Notes: a model not told the origin generated them from the letters alone. DNA of 64,000 nt from Streptomyces seoulensis (GCF_022846655.1 NZ_AP025667.1:905001-969000), one strand, 5' to 3'; shown: positions 1 to 8,809, counted from the first letter of the stretch. Numbers and translations are program-made.

Positions 1-839
1 TGGAGATGACCGAGGCGTACGCCACGCTCGCCAACCACGGCCGGCACGGCACGTACACGATCATCGAGAAGATCAGCAAGGACAACGTCCCGGTCGACCT
101 GCCGGGCCGCCAGACCAAGCAGGCCGTCAGCCGCGAGGCCGCCGACACCACCACCTCCGTGCTGAAGAGCGTGGTCGAGGGCGGTACCGCCACGGCCGCG
201 CAGGCCGCCGGCCGGCCCGCCGCGGGCAAGACCGGCACCGCCGAGGAGGACACCGCCGCCTGGTTCGCGGGCTACACCCCCGACCTCGCCACGGTCGTCT
301 CCGTGATGGGCCAGGACCCGGTCACCGCCAGGCACAAGCCGCTGTACGGCGCCCTCGGCGTGGCCCGTATGAACGGTGGCGGTCCGCCCACCGAGATCTG
401 GGCGCAGTACACGCGCAACGCACTGCGCGGCAAGCCCGCCGCGGGCTTCGACCTGGAGCTCCAGGCCGGTGCCGACGTCGTGGCGCCCAGCACGCTGCCC
501 TCGACCTCGCCCGGCACGGACGCGGGCCAGGGGAACGCCGGCGCCACCGGTACCCCGAGCCAGGGCACCACCCCGGCCGACGGCGGTCAGGACAACGCCG
601 GCACCACGGGCACCCCGACCCAGGGCACCACCCCGGCCGATCCGACCACCACGGGCGGCGCCGCCACCACCGACGGCACCACGGGCGGCCCGGCCACGGA
701 CGGCGGCGCCACCGGCGGCGGCCTGCCCGGCGGACAGCCGGGCGGCGGTGGTGACGCCACGGGCGGCGGCGCGGACCCCGGCACCGCCGGCCTGCCTGGC
801 GGGTTCGTCGCACCGCAGACCACGACCCGGCGCCAGTAG
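1..839 (+). CDS. Class A penicillin-binding protein, C-terminal part (5' end outside window)
   Basis: The reading frame is already open at base 1, so the N-terminal transglycosylase region lies upstream. The visible part is the end of the transpeptidase domain, which cross-links peptidoglycan outside the membrane. The third penicillin-binding motif KTGT lies at about 228-239, followed by AWFAGYTP, as in class A enzymes. The last roughly 110 residues are a low-complexity Gly/Thr/Pro/Ala tail typical of Streptomyces PBPs and probably wall-exposed. That tail holds a 60-nt tandem duplication. The catalytic SxxK and SxN motifs are not in the window. A strong hairpin follows the stop codon. Confidence 0.9.
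   Translation, partial: EMTEAYATLANHGRHGTYTIIEKISKDNVPVDLPGRQTKQAVSREAADTTTSVLKSVVEGGTATAAQAAGRPAAGKTGTAEEDTAAWFAGYTPDLATVVSVMGQDPVTARHKPLYGALGVARMNGGGPPTEIWAQYTRNALRGKPAAGFDLELQAGADVVAPSTLPSTSPGTDAGQGNAGATGTPSQGTTPADGGQDNAGTTGTPTQGTTPADPTTTGGAATTDGTTGGPATDGGATGGGLPGGQPGGGGDATGGGADPGTAGLPGGFVAPQTTTRRQ
534..640 (+). repeat. 60-nt tandem duplication in the PBP tail
   Basis: Two units with a 60-nt period (about 534-580 and 594-640) encode nearly the same peptide, ending in QGTTPAD. The copies differ mostly at third positions, so the duplication is not brand new. It lies in the disordered C-terminal tail, where length changes are likely tolerated. Confidence 0.85.
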
Positions 840-852
840 CACCACGCACGGA

Positions 853-887
853 GAAGGGGCCGACGACCACCGGTCGTCGGCCCCTTC
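853..887. terminator. Hairpin terminator between convergent PBP and GroES-like genes
   Basis: A perfect 16-bp stem (853-868 pairing with 872-887) closes a 3-nt loop in the gap between two convergent genes. The outer pairs give a T-rich 3' side for the plus strand and likewise for the minus strand, so it can serve both genes. Confidence 0.85.
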
Positions 888-905
888 TTCCCTGTCCTGG
901 GAGGT

Positions 906-1265
906 TCAGAGATACAGCCCCGTGGAGTCCTCCGACCCCTCGAACCGGTCCGCGGCCACCGCGTGCAGATCGCGCTCGCGCATCAGCACGTAGGCCACGC
1001 CCCGCACCTCGACCTCGGCCAGGTCCTCCGGGTCGAACAGGACCCGGTCGCCGGGCTCCACGGTCCGTACGTTCTGCCCCACCGCGACGACCGCGGCCCA
1101 GGCCAGCCGCCGCCCGACCGCCGCGGTCGCGGGGATCAGGATGCCGCCGCCCGAACGGCGCTCGCCCTCACCGGTCTCCTGCCGCACGAGCACCCGGTCG
1201 TGCAGCATGCGGATGGGCAGCTTGTCGTGGTGGGGGGTGCTCTGCTCGTCTCTGTTGGCGCTCAC
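906..1265 (-). CDS. GroES-like (Cpn10 family) protein
   Basis: This 119-aa protein has the Cpn10 layout: an N-terminal LHDRVLVRQE strand, a mobile-loop region containing GGGILIPAT, and a later PGDRVLF turn. True GroES caps GroEL and is about 100 aa. This one is more diverged, ends in an unrelated stretch after MRERDLHAV, and has no groEL beside it, so it may be a specialised paralogue. I chose GTG at 1265, which has a GGTAGG-type ribosome site upstream. An open frame extends to 1316, but that segment is Arg-rich and unlike the family. Confidence 0.75.
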   Translation of the reverse strand: MSANRDEQSTPHHDKLPIRMLHDRVLVRQETGEGERRSGGGILIPATAAVGRRLAWAAVVAVGQNVRTVEPGDRVLFDPEDLAEVEVRGVAYVLMRERDLHAVAADRFEGSEDSTGLYL

Positions 1266-1359
1266 GCCGTCGAACCTACCTGCCCGCGCGGCGCGGACAC
1301 GCCTCCGGGTCGCCACGGCTCCCTGCCATGGCGACCCGGCACGCTCTGTCGAAGGACGC

Positions 1360-1689
1360 TCAGCGCTTGCGCCGGCGCGTGCCCGCGACGATCAGTCCGA
1401 CCGTTCCGGCCACGATCAGCGCGGCGGGCACGACCCGCTCCATCCGGGGCGCGCCGTCGTCGTCCACGAACTGGTCCCGTACCTCGGTCATCACCCGATT
1501 GACCTGGACGTACGCCCGCCCGAAGACCCGATCGACATTGGCGACGGCCTTCGCCTTGGCATCCCCGACGATCGTCTTCGGGTGCACCCGCACCCCGATC
1601 TCGTCGAGCGTCTCGGCCAGCACTTCACGACGGCGCTTGATGTCCGCCTCGATCTGCGCCGGTGTTCTGGTGTCCGACGTCTCCGCCAC
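1360..1689 (-). CDS. DUF3618 small membrane protein
   Basis: The 109-aa product has a charged, helical N-terminal half (TPAQIEADIKRRREVLAETL), a typical DUF3618 signature. A single C-terminal membrane helix (about residues 86-104) ends in RRRKR, so the bulk of the protein should be cytoplasmic. Actinobacterial relatives often sit near membrane-stress or phage-holin-like genes, but their function is unknown. The GTG start has GGAGG seven bases upstream. Confidence 0.85.
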   Translation of the reverse strand: MAETSDTRTPAQIEADIKRRREVLAETLDEIGVRVHPKTIVGDAKAKAVANVDRVFGRAYVQVNRVMTEVRDQFVDDDGAPRMERVVPAALIVAGTVGLIVAGTRRRKR

Positions 1690-1770
1690 CGTACGGCCTC
1701 CGAAATCTCATGATGCTGTTCCGAACAGTCTGTCAGCTTCGCGCCACACCGCACGGCAGGGGCGCCCGGT

Positions 1771-1776
1771 TAGGCT
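1771..1776 (+). promoter_or_regulatory. Candidate -10 element for a leaderless bcp transcript
   Basis: TAGGCT ends six bases before the bcp ATG, and no Shine-Dalgarno sequence lies between them. This TANNNT-to-ATG spacing is typical of leaderless transcripts in actinobacteria. No good -35 hexamer is obvious. Confidence 0.45.
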
Positions 1777-1782
1777 GGCCGG

Positions 1783-2250
1783 ATGAGCGAGCGACTTGAG
1801 CCCGGGGACCTGGCCCCCGCCTTCACCCTGCCCGACGCCGACGGGAACGAGGTGTCCCTGGCCGACCACAAGGGCCGCAAGACCATCGTGTACTTCTACC
1901 CCGCGGCGCTTACCCCCGGCTGCACCAAGCAGGCGTGCGACTTCACCGACAACCTCGCCCTGCTGGCCGGTGCCGGGTACGACGTCATCGGCATCTCGCC
2001 GGACAAGCCGGAGAAGCTGGCCAAGTTCCGGGAGAAGGAGGACCTGAAGGTCACCCTCCTCGCCGACCCGGACAAGAAGGTCCTGGAGGCGTACGGCGCC
2101 TTCGGCGAGAAGAAGCTGTACGGCAAGACCGTCGTCGGCGTCATCCGCTCCACGGTCGTCGTGGACGAGGACGGCAAGGTCGAGCGCGCCCTGTACAACG
2201 TGAAGGCCACCGGTCACGTGGCGAAGATCATCAAGGATCTGGGCATCTGA
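1783..2250 (+). CDS. bcp: Thioredoxin-dependent thiol peroxidase (peroxiredoxin Q/Bcp)
   Basis: This cytoplasmic enzyme reduces hydrogen peroxide and organic hydroperoxides using thioredoxin. The 155-aa length is standard for Bcp. The peroxidatic Cys is C47 in the TPGCT motif, and the resolving Cys is C52 five residues later, as in the atypical 2-Cys PrxQ group. The upstream motif FYPAALTPGC matches the family. The gene stands alone, directly before tRNA-Leu. It has no ribosome site at the ATG, which suggests a leaderless mRNA. Confidence 0.95.
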   Translation: MSERLEPGDLAPAFTLPDADGNEVSLADHKGRKTIVYFYPAALTPGCTKQACDFTDNLALLAGAGYDVIGISPDKPEKLAKFREKEDLKVTLLADPDKKVLEAYGAFGEKKLYGKTVVGVIRSTVVVDEDGKVERALYNVKATGHVAKIIKDLGI

Positions 2251-2289
2251 AGCCGCCGCCCGGCCGCTAGCATGGCCGGGCAGCAGCAG

Positions 2290-2373
2290 GCGGCCGTGGT
2301 GGAATTGGCAGTCACGCTGGGTTTAGGTCCCAGTGGGGTAACTCCCGTGAGGGTTCGAGTCCCTCCGGCCGCA
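2290..2373 (+). tRNA. tRNA-Leu(TAG)
   Basis: The acceptor stem pairs GCGGCCG (2290-2296) with CGGCCGC (2366-2372). The anticodon stem CTGGG/CCCAG encloses a loop with TAG at 2324-2326. The long variable arm marks a class II tRNA, and the T arm carries GGTTCGAGTCC. CCA is not encoded. Confidence 0.95.
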
Positions 2374-2380
2374 CCGATGT

Positions 2381-2983
2381 TCAGCCCAACAGCTCCCGCA
2401 CCACCGGGACCAGGGCACGGAACGCCTTCCCGCGATGGCTGATCGCGTTCTTCTCGTCCGCGGACAGCTCGGCGCAGGTACGGCTCTCGCCCTCCGGCTG
2501 GAGGACCGGGTCGTACCCGAAGCCGCCCGCACCCGCCGGAGCCTGCCGCAGGGTGCCGCGCAACTTCCCCTCCACCACCCGCTCCGTGCCGTCCGGCAGC
2601 GCCAGGGCGGCGGCGCAGGCGAAGTGGGCGCCCCGGTGCTCGTCCGCGATGTCGGAGAGCTGGGCGAGCAGCAGGTCGAGGTTGGCGCGGTCGTCGCCGT
2701 GACGGCCGGCCCAGCGGGCGGAGAAGATGCCGGGGGCGCCGTTCAGCACGTCGACGCAGAGCCCGGAGTCGTCGGCGACGGCGGGCAGCCCGGTCGCCTG
2801 GGCCAGCGCGTGCGCCTTGAGCAGGGCGTTCTCCGCGAAGGTGACGCCGGTCTCCTTGACGTCCGGGATCTCGGGGAAGGCGTCGGCGCCGATCAGCTCG
2901 TGCGGCAGCCCGGCGTCGGCCAGGATGGCCCTCAGCTCGGTGATCTTTCCGGCGTTACGGGTGGCGAGGATCAAGCGGGTCAT
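2381..2983 (-). CDS. rdgB: XTP/dITP diphosphatase (RdgB/HAM1 family)
   Basis: This enzyme hydrolyses non-canonical purine triphosphates (dITP, XTP) to monophosphates and pyrophosphate, keeping them out of DNA. The 200-aa product has the N-terminal substrate motif TRNAGKITEL (residues 8-17), the catalytic-Asp block AVADDSGLCVDVLNG with GIFSARWAG, and a C-terminal SHRGKA motif. All key family residues appear intact. It ends eight bases from the tRNA-Leu gene on the opposite strand. Confidence 0.95.
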   Translation of the reverse strand: MTRLILATRNAGKITELRAILADAGLPHELIGADAFPEIPDVKETGVTFAENALLKAHALAQATGLPAVADDSGLCVDVLNGAPGIFSARWAGRHGDDRANLDLLLAQLSDIADEHRGAHFACAAALALPDGTERVVEGKLRGTLRQAPAGAGGFGYDPVLQPEGESRTCAELSADEKNAISHRGKAFRALVPVVRELLG

Positions 2984-3026
2984 GGGGGCCAGTATCCCCG
3001 GCCCCCGTTCCGCGCCCCGCGAGGGG

Positions 3027-4361
3027 TTACAGCTCCGCCTGTCCCGCGCCCTTGAGCAGGCCCAGGTCCAGGGTCTCGGCCATCTTGCGGAACCCGAGGT
3101 CGCTGGGGTGCAGATGGTCGCCGGAGTCGTACACCGGGCGCATCCGCTGCGGGTCCGCGGGGTCCCGCAGGGCGAGGTCGAAGTCGACCACCGCGTCGTA
3201 CACCCGGCCGGCGCGGATCTCCGCGTTCACCCGCTGGCGCATCGCCTCCAGGGGCTGCGTCCAGCGCCAGTAGCCGCCGAAGGGCGTCAGGGTGGTGCCG
3301 ACGACCTTCAGACCGCGTGCGTGCGCCTGCCGGACCAGGGTGCGCAGGCCGTCGATGATCTTCTCCCCGTCGGCGGGCGTCCGCGAGTGCGTGACGTCGT
3401 TTATGCCGAGGTCGATGACGACGACCTTGACGTTCGGCCGGGAGAGCGCGTCGCGGCCGAAGCGGGACAGCCCGCTCGGGTTCTCGGCGGGCCTGCCCAG
3501 GCCGTCCGCGAGCACCTGGTTGCCGCTGATGCCCTCGTTGACCACGGAGTAGCGCGGCACGTCGGCGCCGCGTCCGGCGGCGGACCGCAGCCGGGAGGCG
3601 AGCATGTCGGGCCAGCGGCGGTTCTCGCCCATGGTGGAGGTGAGGCCGTCGGTTATGGAGTCGCCGAACGCGACGACCGTGCCGTCCGCCTCGTTGCTGA
3701 GCACGTCGAGCGCGGTCAGGTAACGCCAGTACGTGCTCCGCTGCGCGTACGGGACGCCCGTCGACTCCTCGGCGCGGTCACCGGCCGCGACGAACGAGAT
3801 CTGCCGCGCGTGCGGGTGGATGGTGACCGGGCCGGACGGCGTGGGGGAGTAGGTGGTGACCAGCACGTCCTGGTCGTGCGGTACGACGATCCGCACGGCG
3901 TCGCTGACCGCCTGGCCCCCGGCCGGGATGGTGACCGTGTAGGCGCCGTTGAACGTCAGGCGCCGCATCGTTTCCGCACGGGCGGTGGCGGTGCCCCGGC
4001 CGGCCGAGAGGGCCAGCGTGGTGTGAGTGATGGTCAGGGGCGCCTGGCCGTACAGGTTCGACAGGGTGATCCGGGCGCTCGTGCCACCGGTGTTCGCGTG
4101 CACGACGTTGCGCACCGAACGCCCCGCGAGGCCCGTGGTCTCGGTGCCGGGCTCGGCGCCCACGGGCGAGGTGGCCCAGGAGCCGACCCAGGTGCCCGCG
4201 GAGGCGGGGGCGGCGGAGGAACCGTGGTGGGGGCGCCGGCCCGTGGCCGTGGCACCCGAGGTGCTGTCGCCGGACGCCGTCCTGAGGAGGATCGTGACGG
4301 AAAGGGCGACGACGAGTGCGACGAACGCACTGAGCAGGGCATAACCGTGGCGCTTGGTCAC
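3027..4361 (-). CDS. Secreted SGNH/GDSL-family hydrolase
   Basis: The N-terminus is basic with one hydrophobic helix (about residues 8-28), so the protein is exported or membrane-anchored. After a beta-rich region of about 200 residues comes the SGNH esterase fold. Block I is FGDSITDG with the nucleophile Ser, block III is GIND, and block V is SGDHLHPSD with the catalytic Asp and His. Substrates of such enzymes include acylated sugars and lipids, and the sequence does not decide which. The start is GTG with a GAGGAG site about 12 bases upstream. It is divergent from the DUF445 gene. Confidence 0.88.
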   Translation of the reverse strand: MTKRHGYALLSAFVALVVALSVTILLRTASGDSTSGATATGRRPHHGSSAAPASAGTWVGSWATSPVGAEPGTETTGLAGRSVRNVVHANTGGTSARITLSNLYGQAPLTITHTTLALSAGRGTATARAETMRRLTFNGAYTVTIPAGGQAVSDAVRIVVPHDQDVLVTTYSPTPSGPVTIHPHARQISFVAAGDRAEESTGVPYAQRSTYWRYLTALDVLSNEADGTVVAFGDSITDGLTSTMGENRRWPDMLASRLRSAAGRGADVPRYSVVNEGISGNQVLADGLGRPAENPSGLSRFGRDALSRPNVKVVVIDLGINDVTHSRTPADGEKIIDGLRTLVRQAHARGLKVVGTTLTPFGGYWRWTQPLEAMRQRVNAEIRAGRVYDAVVDFDLALRDPADPQRMRPVYDSGDHLHPSDLGFRKMAETLDLGLLKGAGQAEL

Positions 4362-4554
4362 GCTGTCGTTGTTCTCCTCGGACGACGGGAGCCGTATTGG
4401 GTCGGTTCACCATGATGAGGCATGGTGCGAACGGAGTTGACGGGCACCTGCCCTAAACCTCCTCCCAGTCTGACGCCGGGAACTTCCGGTCCGTTCCGTG
4501 GGGTCGACGGGAAGGGACAATGTGTGTGCGGGATCACCGATCGGGCGGAGCGAG

Positions 4555-5904
4555 ATGGAACGCGCGCAAGCGGAAGAGGCGAAGCCGGGGCGTACCCCCC
4601 GGCCGGCGACGGCCGCCGGACGTGCCGGGTCCTACCGGACCATGACCGCCTTCACGGCGGCCGACGAGGAGCGGCAGCGCGGAGTAAGGCGCATGAAGCT
4701 CACGGCCGCCGGGCTGCTGCTGTTCGTCGCCGTGGTGTACGTCCTGGCCACCTGGGCCGGGCACGCCGGGGCGGGACCCTGGACGGGCTACGTGGCGGCG
4801 GCCGCCGAGGCAGGCATGGTCGGCGCGCTCGCGGACTGGTTCGCGGTCACCGCCCTGTTCCGGCACCCGCTGGGCCTGCCCATCCCGCACACCGCGATCA
4901 TCCCCACCAAGAAGGACCAGCTCGGCGTCTCCCTGGGCGAGTTCGTCGGGGAGAACTTCCTCTCCGAGGACGTCGTACGCCAGCGGCTCGCCGCCGTCGG
5001 CATCGGCAGCAGGCTCGGTGACTGGCTGGCCCGGCCCGAGAACGCCGACCGGGTCACCGCCGAGCTCGCCACCGCGCTGCGCGGCGCCCTGACCGTGCTG
5101 CGGGACTCGGACGTGCAGGCGGTGGTGGGGGAGGCGATCACCCGGCGTGCCGACGCACGGGAGATCGGGCCGGCCGTGGGCAAGCTGCTGGACCGGATCG
5201 TGGCCGACGGCGGCCACCGGCGCGTGGTCGACCTGGTGGTGGGCCGTGCCCACGAGTGGCTGGAGCGGCACCGGGACGACGTGATGGTGGCCATCGAGGG
5301 CGGCGCGCCCGGCTGGACCCCCCGCTTCGTGGACCGCAAGGTCGGCGACCGCGTCTACAAGGAACTGCTGCGCTTCGTCACCGAGATGCAGGAGATGCCC
5401 TCGCACCCGGCGCGGGCGGCCCTGGACCGCTTCCTCACCGACTTCGCCTCCGACCTGCAGTCCGACACCGAGACCAGGGCGCGGGTGGAGCGGCTGAAGA
5501 GCGAGGTGCTGGCCCGGGACGAGGTCCAGGACCTGATCGCGTCGGCCTGGACCGCCGTACGGTCCATGATCGTCGCGGCTGCGGAGGACGAGCGCAGCGA
5601 GCTGCGGCTGCGGGTGCGGGCCGGGCTGATCTCGCTCGGGCAGCGGATGGCGACCGAGCCCAAGATGCAGGGCAAGGTCGACCGCTGGGTGGAGGGCGCG
5701 GCCGTCCACGTGGTGACGACCTACCGCCAGGAGATCACCTCCCTGATCACCGAGACCGTGGCGGGCTGGGACGCGGAGCACACCACGCGGAAGATCGAGG
5801 CGCACATCGGCCGTGACCTGCAGTTCATCCGGATCAACGGCACGGTGGTCGGTTCACTGGCCGGACTGGTGATCTACACCGTCTCCCGGGCGCTGGGCGG
5901 CTGA
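4555..5904 (+). CDS. DUF445 family membrane protein
   Basis: The 449-aa protein matches DUF445 (YjiN-like): a first membrane helix (LLLFVAVVYVLATW), the conserved ALADWFAVTALFRHPLGLPIPHT region written here in part as ADWFAVTALFRHP, a long amphipathic helical domain, and a last C-terminal membrane helix. Function is not established; relatives are inner-membrane proteins. I chose ATG 4555 because GGGCGGAG lies just upstream. An earlier frame opening at 4498 and a later ATG at 4642 lack such a site. Confidence 0.85.
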   Translation: MERAQAEEAKPGRTPRPATAAGRAGSYRTMTAFTAADEERQRGVRRMKLTAAGLLLFVAVVYVLATWAGHAGAGPWTGYVAAAAEAGMVGALADWFAVTALFRHPLGLPIPHTAIIPTKKDQLGVSLGEFVGENFLSEDVVRQRLAAVGIGSRLGDWLARPENADRVTAELATALRGALTVLRDSDVQAVVGEAITRRADAREIGPAVGKLLDRIVADGGHRRVVDLVVGRAHEWLERHRDDVMVAIEGGAPGWTPRFVDRKVGDRVYKELLRFVTEMQEMPSHPARAALDRFLTDFASDLQSDTETRARVERLKSEVLARDEVQDLIASAWTAVRSMIVAAAEDERSELRLRVRAGLISLGQRMATEPKMQGKVDRWVEGAAVHVVTTYRQEITSLITETVAGWDAEHTTRKIEAHIGRDLQFIRINGTVVGSLAGLVIYTVSRALGG

Positions 5905-5907
5905 ACG

Positions 5908-5933
5908 CCCCGCCCGGCGGTCCTCCGGCGGGG
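5908..5933 (+). terminator. GC-rich hairpin after the DUF445 gene
   Basis: CCCCGCC-CGG pairs with CCGGCGGGG, with one bulged base, directly after the stop codon. There is no T-run, as is usual for Streptomyces terminators. Confidence 0.5.
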
Positions 5934-6011
5934 TGAGGCTGCCCGGCGGCCCGGTCTGTTCCCGCGCGGCGCGGGCACCCGTAACTCGTCCTTCGACGAA
6001 GAGGGGTGCCG

Positions 6012-7496
6012 ATGAGCACAGGAACCGGGACGCCGTCGCAGGCCGGCGGTACGACCACCACTGACATCCCGGCCCGGCTGGACCGCCTGCCGTGGTCCCG
6101 CTGGCACTGGACGATCGTGATCGGCCTGGGCACGGTCTGGATCCTGGACGGCCTGGAGGTCACGGTCGTCGGCAACATCGCGGGCCGGCTGTCCGAGCCC
6201 GGCAGCGGCCTGTCGATCAGCTCCGGGCAGGTCACGGGCACCGCGGCCGCGCTGTACGTCGCCGGTGCGTGCGTCGGCGCCCTGTTCTGGGGCCGCCTGA
6301 CGGACCATTTCGGGCGCCGCAAGCTGTTCATGATCACGCTGGCGGTGTATCTCGCGGCGACGGCGCTGACCTCGCTGTCCACCGAGGCGTGGTGGTTCTT
6401 CCTGTTCCGGTTCCTGACCGGCTTCGGCATCGGCGGCGAGTACGCGGCGATCAACTCGGCGATCGACGAGCTGATCCCGGCGGACTATCGCGGCCGGGTC
6501 GACCTGATGATCAACGGCAGCTTCTGGCTGGGCGCGGTGGGCGGCTCCCTGCTGTCCATCCTGGCCCTCGACACGGCCTTCCTGCCGGAGAACATCGGCT
6601 GGCGGCTGACCTTCGCGCTCGGCGCGGTCCTCGCCCTCGTCATCCTGCTGGTCCGGCGCCATGTCCCGGAGAGCCCGCGCTGGCTGCTGATCCACGGGCG
6701 GGACCGGGAGGCGGAGGAGATCGTCTCCGGGATCGAGCGGAAGATCGAGGAGGAACGGGGAGAGCCGCTGCCGACGCCGGAGGGCCGGCTGGAGATCCGG
6801 CGGCGGGGCAGCGTGACGTTCCGGGAGATCGCCCGCACCGTCTTCGGCCGCTACCGCAGGCGCGCGGTGCTCGGCTTCTCCCTCTTCATCGGGCAGGCGT
6901 TCCTCTACAACGCGATCACCTTCGGCTTCGGCGCGATCCTGACCCGCTTCTACGACATCCCGGCGGACCGTACGGGGTACTACTTCGCCGTGATCGCGGT
7001 CGGCAACTTCTTCGGCCCGCTGCTGCTGGGGAAGCTGTTCGACACGGTGGGCCGACGGGTGATGATCTCCTCGACCTACCTGCTCTCAGGCCTCCTCCTG
7101 TTCGGCACGGCCTGGCTGTTCGACCAGGGCGCGCTGAGCGCGACCACCCTGACGGCGTGCTGGTGCGCGGTCCTCTTCTTCGCCTCGGCGGGCGCGTCGA
7201 GTGCCTACTTGACGGTCTCGGAGATCTTCCCGATGGAGACCCGGGCCATGTCCATCGCCTTCTTCTACGCCCTCGGCACGGCGGCGGGCGGCATCAGCGG
7301 CCCCCTGCTGTTCGCCGACCTGACGGGCACGGGCCGGGTCGGCGACACGGTCCTCGCCTTCCAGATCGGCGCGGCGCTGATGTGCGTGGCGGGGCTGGTG
7401 GCGGCGGTGCTGGCGGTGGGGGCGGAGCGGCGGTCGCTGGAGGACATCGCGACCCCGCTGACGGCGACGTCGAACAGGGCGAAGGCGGTGTCCTGA
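6012..7496 (+). CDS. MFS transporter (metabolite:H+ symporter type)
   Basis: This 494-aa protein has about 12 hydrophobic segments. The loop 2-3 motif RLTDHFGRRK and the repeated loop 8-9 motif KLFDTVGRRVM are major facilitator hallmarks. A central basic cytoplasmic loop (about residues 215-265) separates the halves. The EIFPMETRAMS segment resembles the sugar/aromatic-acid symporter branch. The substrate cannot be told from sequence. ATG 6012 is preceded by GAGGGG; a GTG at 6006 would sit too close to that site. The gene stands alone, immediately left of the accessory region. Confidence 0.9.
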   Translation: MSTGTGTPSQAGGTTTTDIPARLDRLPWSRWHWTIVIGLGTVWILDGLEVTVVGNIAGRLSEPGSGLSISSGQVTGTAAALYVAGACVGALFWGRLTDHFGRRKLFMITLAVYLAATALTSLSTEAWWFFLFRFLTGFGIGGEYAAINSAIDELIPADYRGRVDLMINGSFWLGAVGGSLLSILALDTAFLPENIGWRLTFALGAVLALVILLVRRHVPESPRWLLIHGRDREAEEIVSGIERKIEEERGEPLPTPEGRLEIRRRGSVTFREIARTVFGRYRRRAVLGFSLFIGQAFLYNAITFGFGAILTRFYDIPADRTGYYFAVIAVGNFFGPLLLGKLFDTVGRRVMISSTYLLSGLLLFGTAWLFDQGALSATTLTACWCAVLFFASAGASSAYLTVSEIFPMETRAMSIAFFYALGTAAGGISGPLLFADLTGTGRVGDTVLAFQIGAALMCVAGLVAAVLAVGAERRSLEDIATPLTATSNRAKAVS

Positions 7497-7555
7497 CCGA
7501 CCGGGGGTCCGGGTGGCGGGTGGCAGGCGGCCGGGTGGCGGACGGCCGCCGCGCG

Positions 7556-7830
7556 TCAGGCCCCGGTGGTCGACCCGGTCCGCACGATCAGCAGGATCGT
7601 CACGGCGGACGACAGTAGATTGAAGACGCTCGTGAACATGGCCGGCCGTACGGTCCGCTTGGGTTCCGCCGCCCTCGATGCCTCCACGAGGGCGGACTGC
7701 ACTGGCAGGACGAACGCGGCGAGGACGACGGCGGCCAGGGCCCGGCGGAGACGGCGGGCGGGAACATGCTGGCGGAGACGGTGACGGGCCCGATGGCGAC
7801 GATCGCGGCGAGGACTGCATTTGTCAGCAC
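7556..7830 (-). pseudogene. Frameshifted small membrane protein gene
   Basis: Reading from GTG 7830 gives a hydrophobic start (LTNAVLAAIVAIGPVTVSAS) that soon runs into an implausible Ser/Arg/Pro-rich frame. One base out of phase, the frame continues with RRLRRALAAVVLAAFVLPVQ and later AMFTSVFNLLSSAVTILLIV, ending at TGA 7556. Restoring one base near 7764-7772 (after the ATGTTCCCG stretch) joins the two into one protein of about 91 aa with three or so hydrophobic segments. I do not recognise the family. It could be a decayed gene or a single-base sequencing error. Confidence 0.55.
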
Positions 7831-7924
7831 TTGCGCGGGCGGTGGTGGGGCGACCGCGAGACGTCGAATGGGCGGAGGTGACGCCCTGCCGCAGTGACCG
7901 CAGGCGCCTGACTCTGCCGGCGCC

Positions 7925-8797
7925 TCAGGTCACAGCCGCACGCATGAGTTCGCCGGCGTCACCCAGTGCGCCTTGCTCGTGCAGTGACAGCGCAGCGTGC
8001 ATTACCTCGTGTATGTCTTGGTCCCGGCCGTAGATGCGGATCAGATCATCTGCAAGGTCGTCCTGCTCCTGCTTCCTGAGCAGCAGCAGGAGTCCAGCCA
8101 TTTCCAGGGGGCTCAGTGCCTCCGCGGTCTGGCGCAGCATGATGAGCGCTGCGGCCGGGCTGTCGGCGGCATGAACGTCCTGCGCGCGACTGGCCAGCTG
8201 GCGTACGGCCGCCTTGTCGTTAGCGAGCTGCTGCCGGTCCCCCCTGCGGCGGGGGACCGGCAGCGGAGTTGAAGAAGCCCGGACAGCGAGACGAGCGCGC
8301 AAGCCGGCCCGGGACTCCTTCAGGTTGGCCACTGCCGCCCGCAGTCTGTTCACCTCCTGACGCAGGAGAGTGCGGTCATCTTCCGCTTGTCGGGAAGGGG
8401 CCGTGCGGGTCCGAAGGGTGGCGCAGTCGGAGCAGCGCCTTTCGGCTTCCGCCTGGCGGCGGAGCTTTCTCAGCTCGGGCAGGCTGATGCCGACACGTTT
8501 CTCCCCACCTGCGTCCATGCAGGCCTCCTTGTGCAGGCGCTCAGTGAAATCCCGCATGGGAACTGTCTGGGCGCTCAGAAAGCGCGAGAGTGAACTTGAG
8601 TTAGTGAGCAGTCTTTTAGCCGCTATCTCCTGAGTGAGCCGCTTATGCGGCAATCCTGCGAGGGTGTCCGGCAGGAGATGCTGGCAGAGGCCCTGCAAGG
8701 CGAGAGCGAAGGCGCGCCAGCCCGGCGGAACGTCACTTCTAAGCCGCTTCGCTGCCCACTTGTTGTTGCCAACTACGACGCCAGTACCGACCGTCAT
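7925..8797 (-). CDS. Hypothetical protein with HTH-like N-terminus and coiled coil
   Basis: No firm family assignment. Residues about 28-85 resemble a degenerate XRE-type helix-turn-helix region of the kind found in Streptomyces regulators (RLTQEIAAKR ... SSSLSRFLSA). A central Arg/Glu-rich stretch (about 100-170) looks like a coiled coil. The C-terminal third is helical (AAALIMLRQTAEALSPLEMAG) with a DDLIRIYGRDQDIHE motif. ATG 8797 has GGGAGAGG upstream. It diverges from the module A genes and has CTAG-rich repeats in its promoter region, so a regulatory role at the island edge is plausible but inferred. Confidence 0.6.
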   Translation of the reverse strand: MTVGTGVVVGNNKWAAKRLRSDVPPGWRAFALALQGLCQHLLPDTLAGLPHKRLTQEIAAKRLLTNSSSLSRFLSAQTVPMRDFTERLHKEACMDAGGEKRVGISLPELRKLRRQAEAERRCSDCATLRTRTAPSRQAEDDRTLLRQEVNRLRAAVANLKESRAGLRARLAVRASSTPLPVPRRRGDRQQLANDKAAVRQLASRAQDVHAADSPAAALIMLRQTAEALSPLEMAGLLLLLRKQEQDDLADDLIRIYGRDQDIHEVMHAALSLHEQGALGDAGELMRAAVT

Positions 8798-8809
8798 GCC
8801 TCTCCCGCT

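Noticed and set aside
2727..4415. A 562-codon plus-strand frame over the SGNH hydrolase and rdgB
   Set aside because: The minus-strand frame has all SGNH blocks and a signal anchor; the plus-strand product is low-complexity Arg/Gly/Val-rich and has no known motif.
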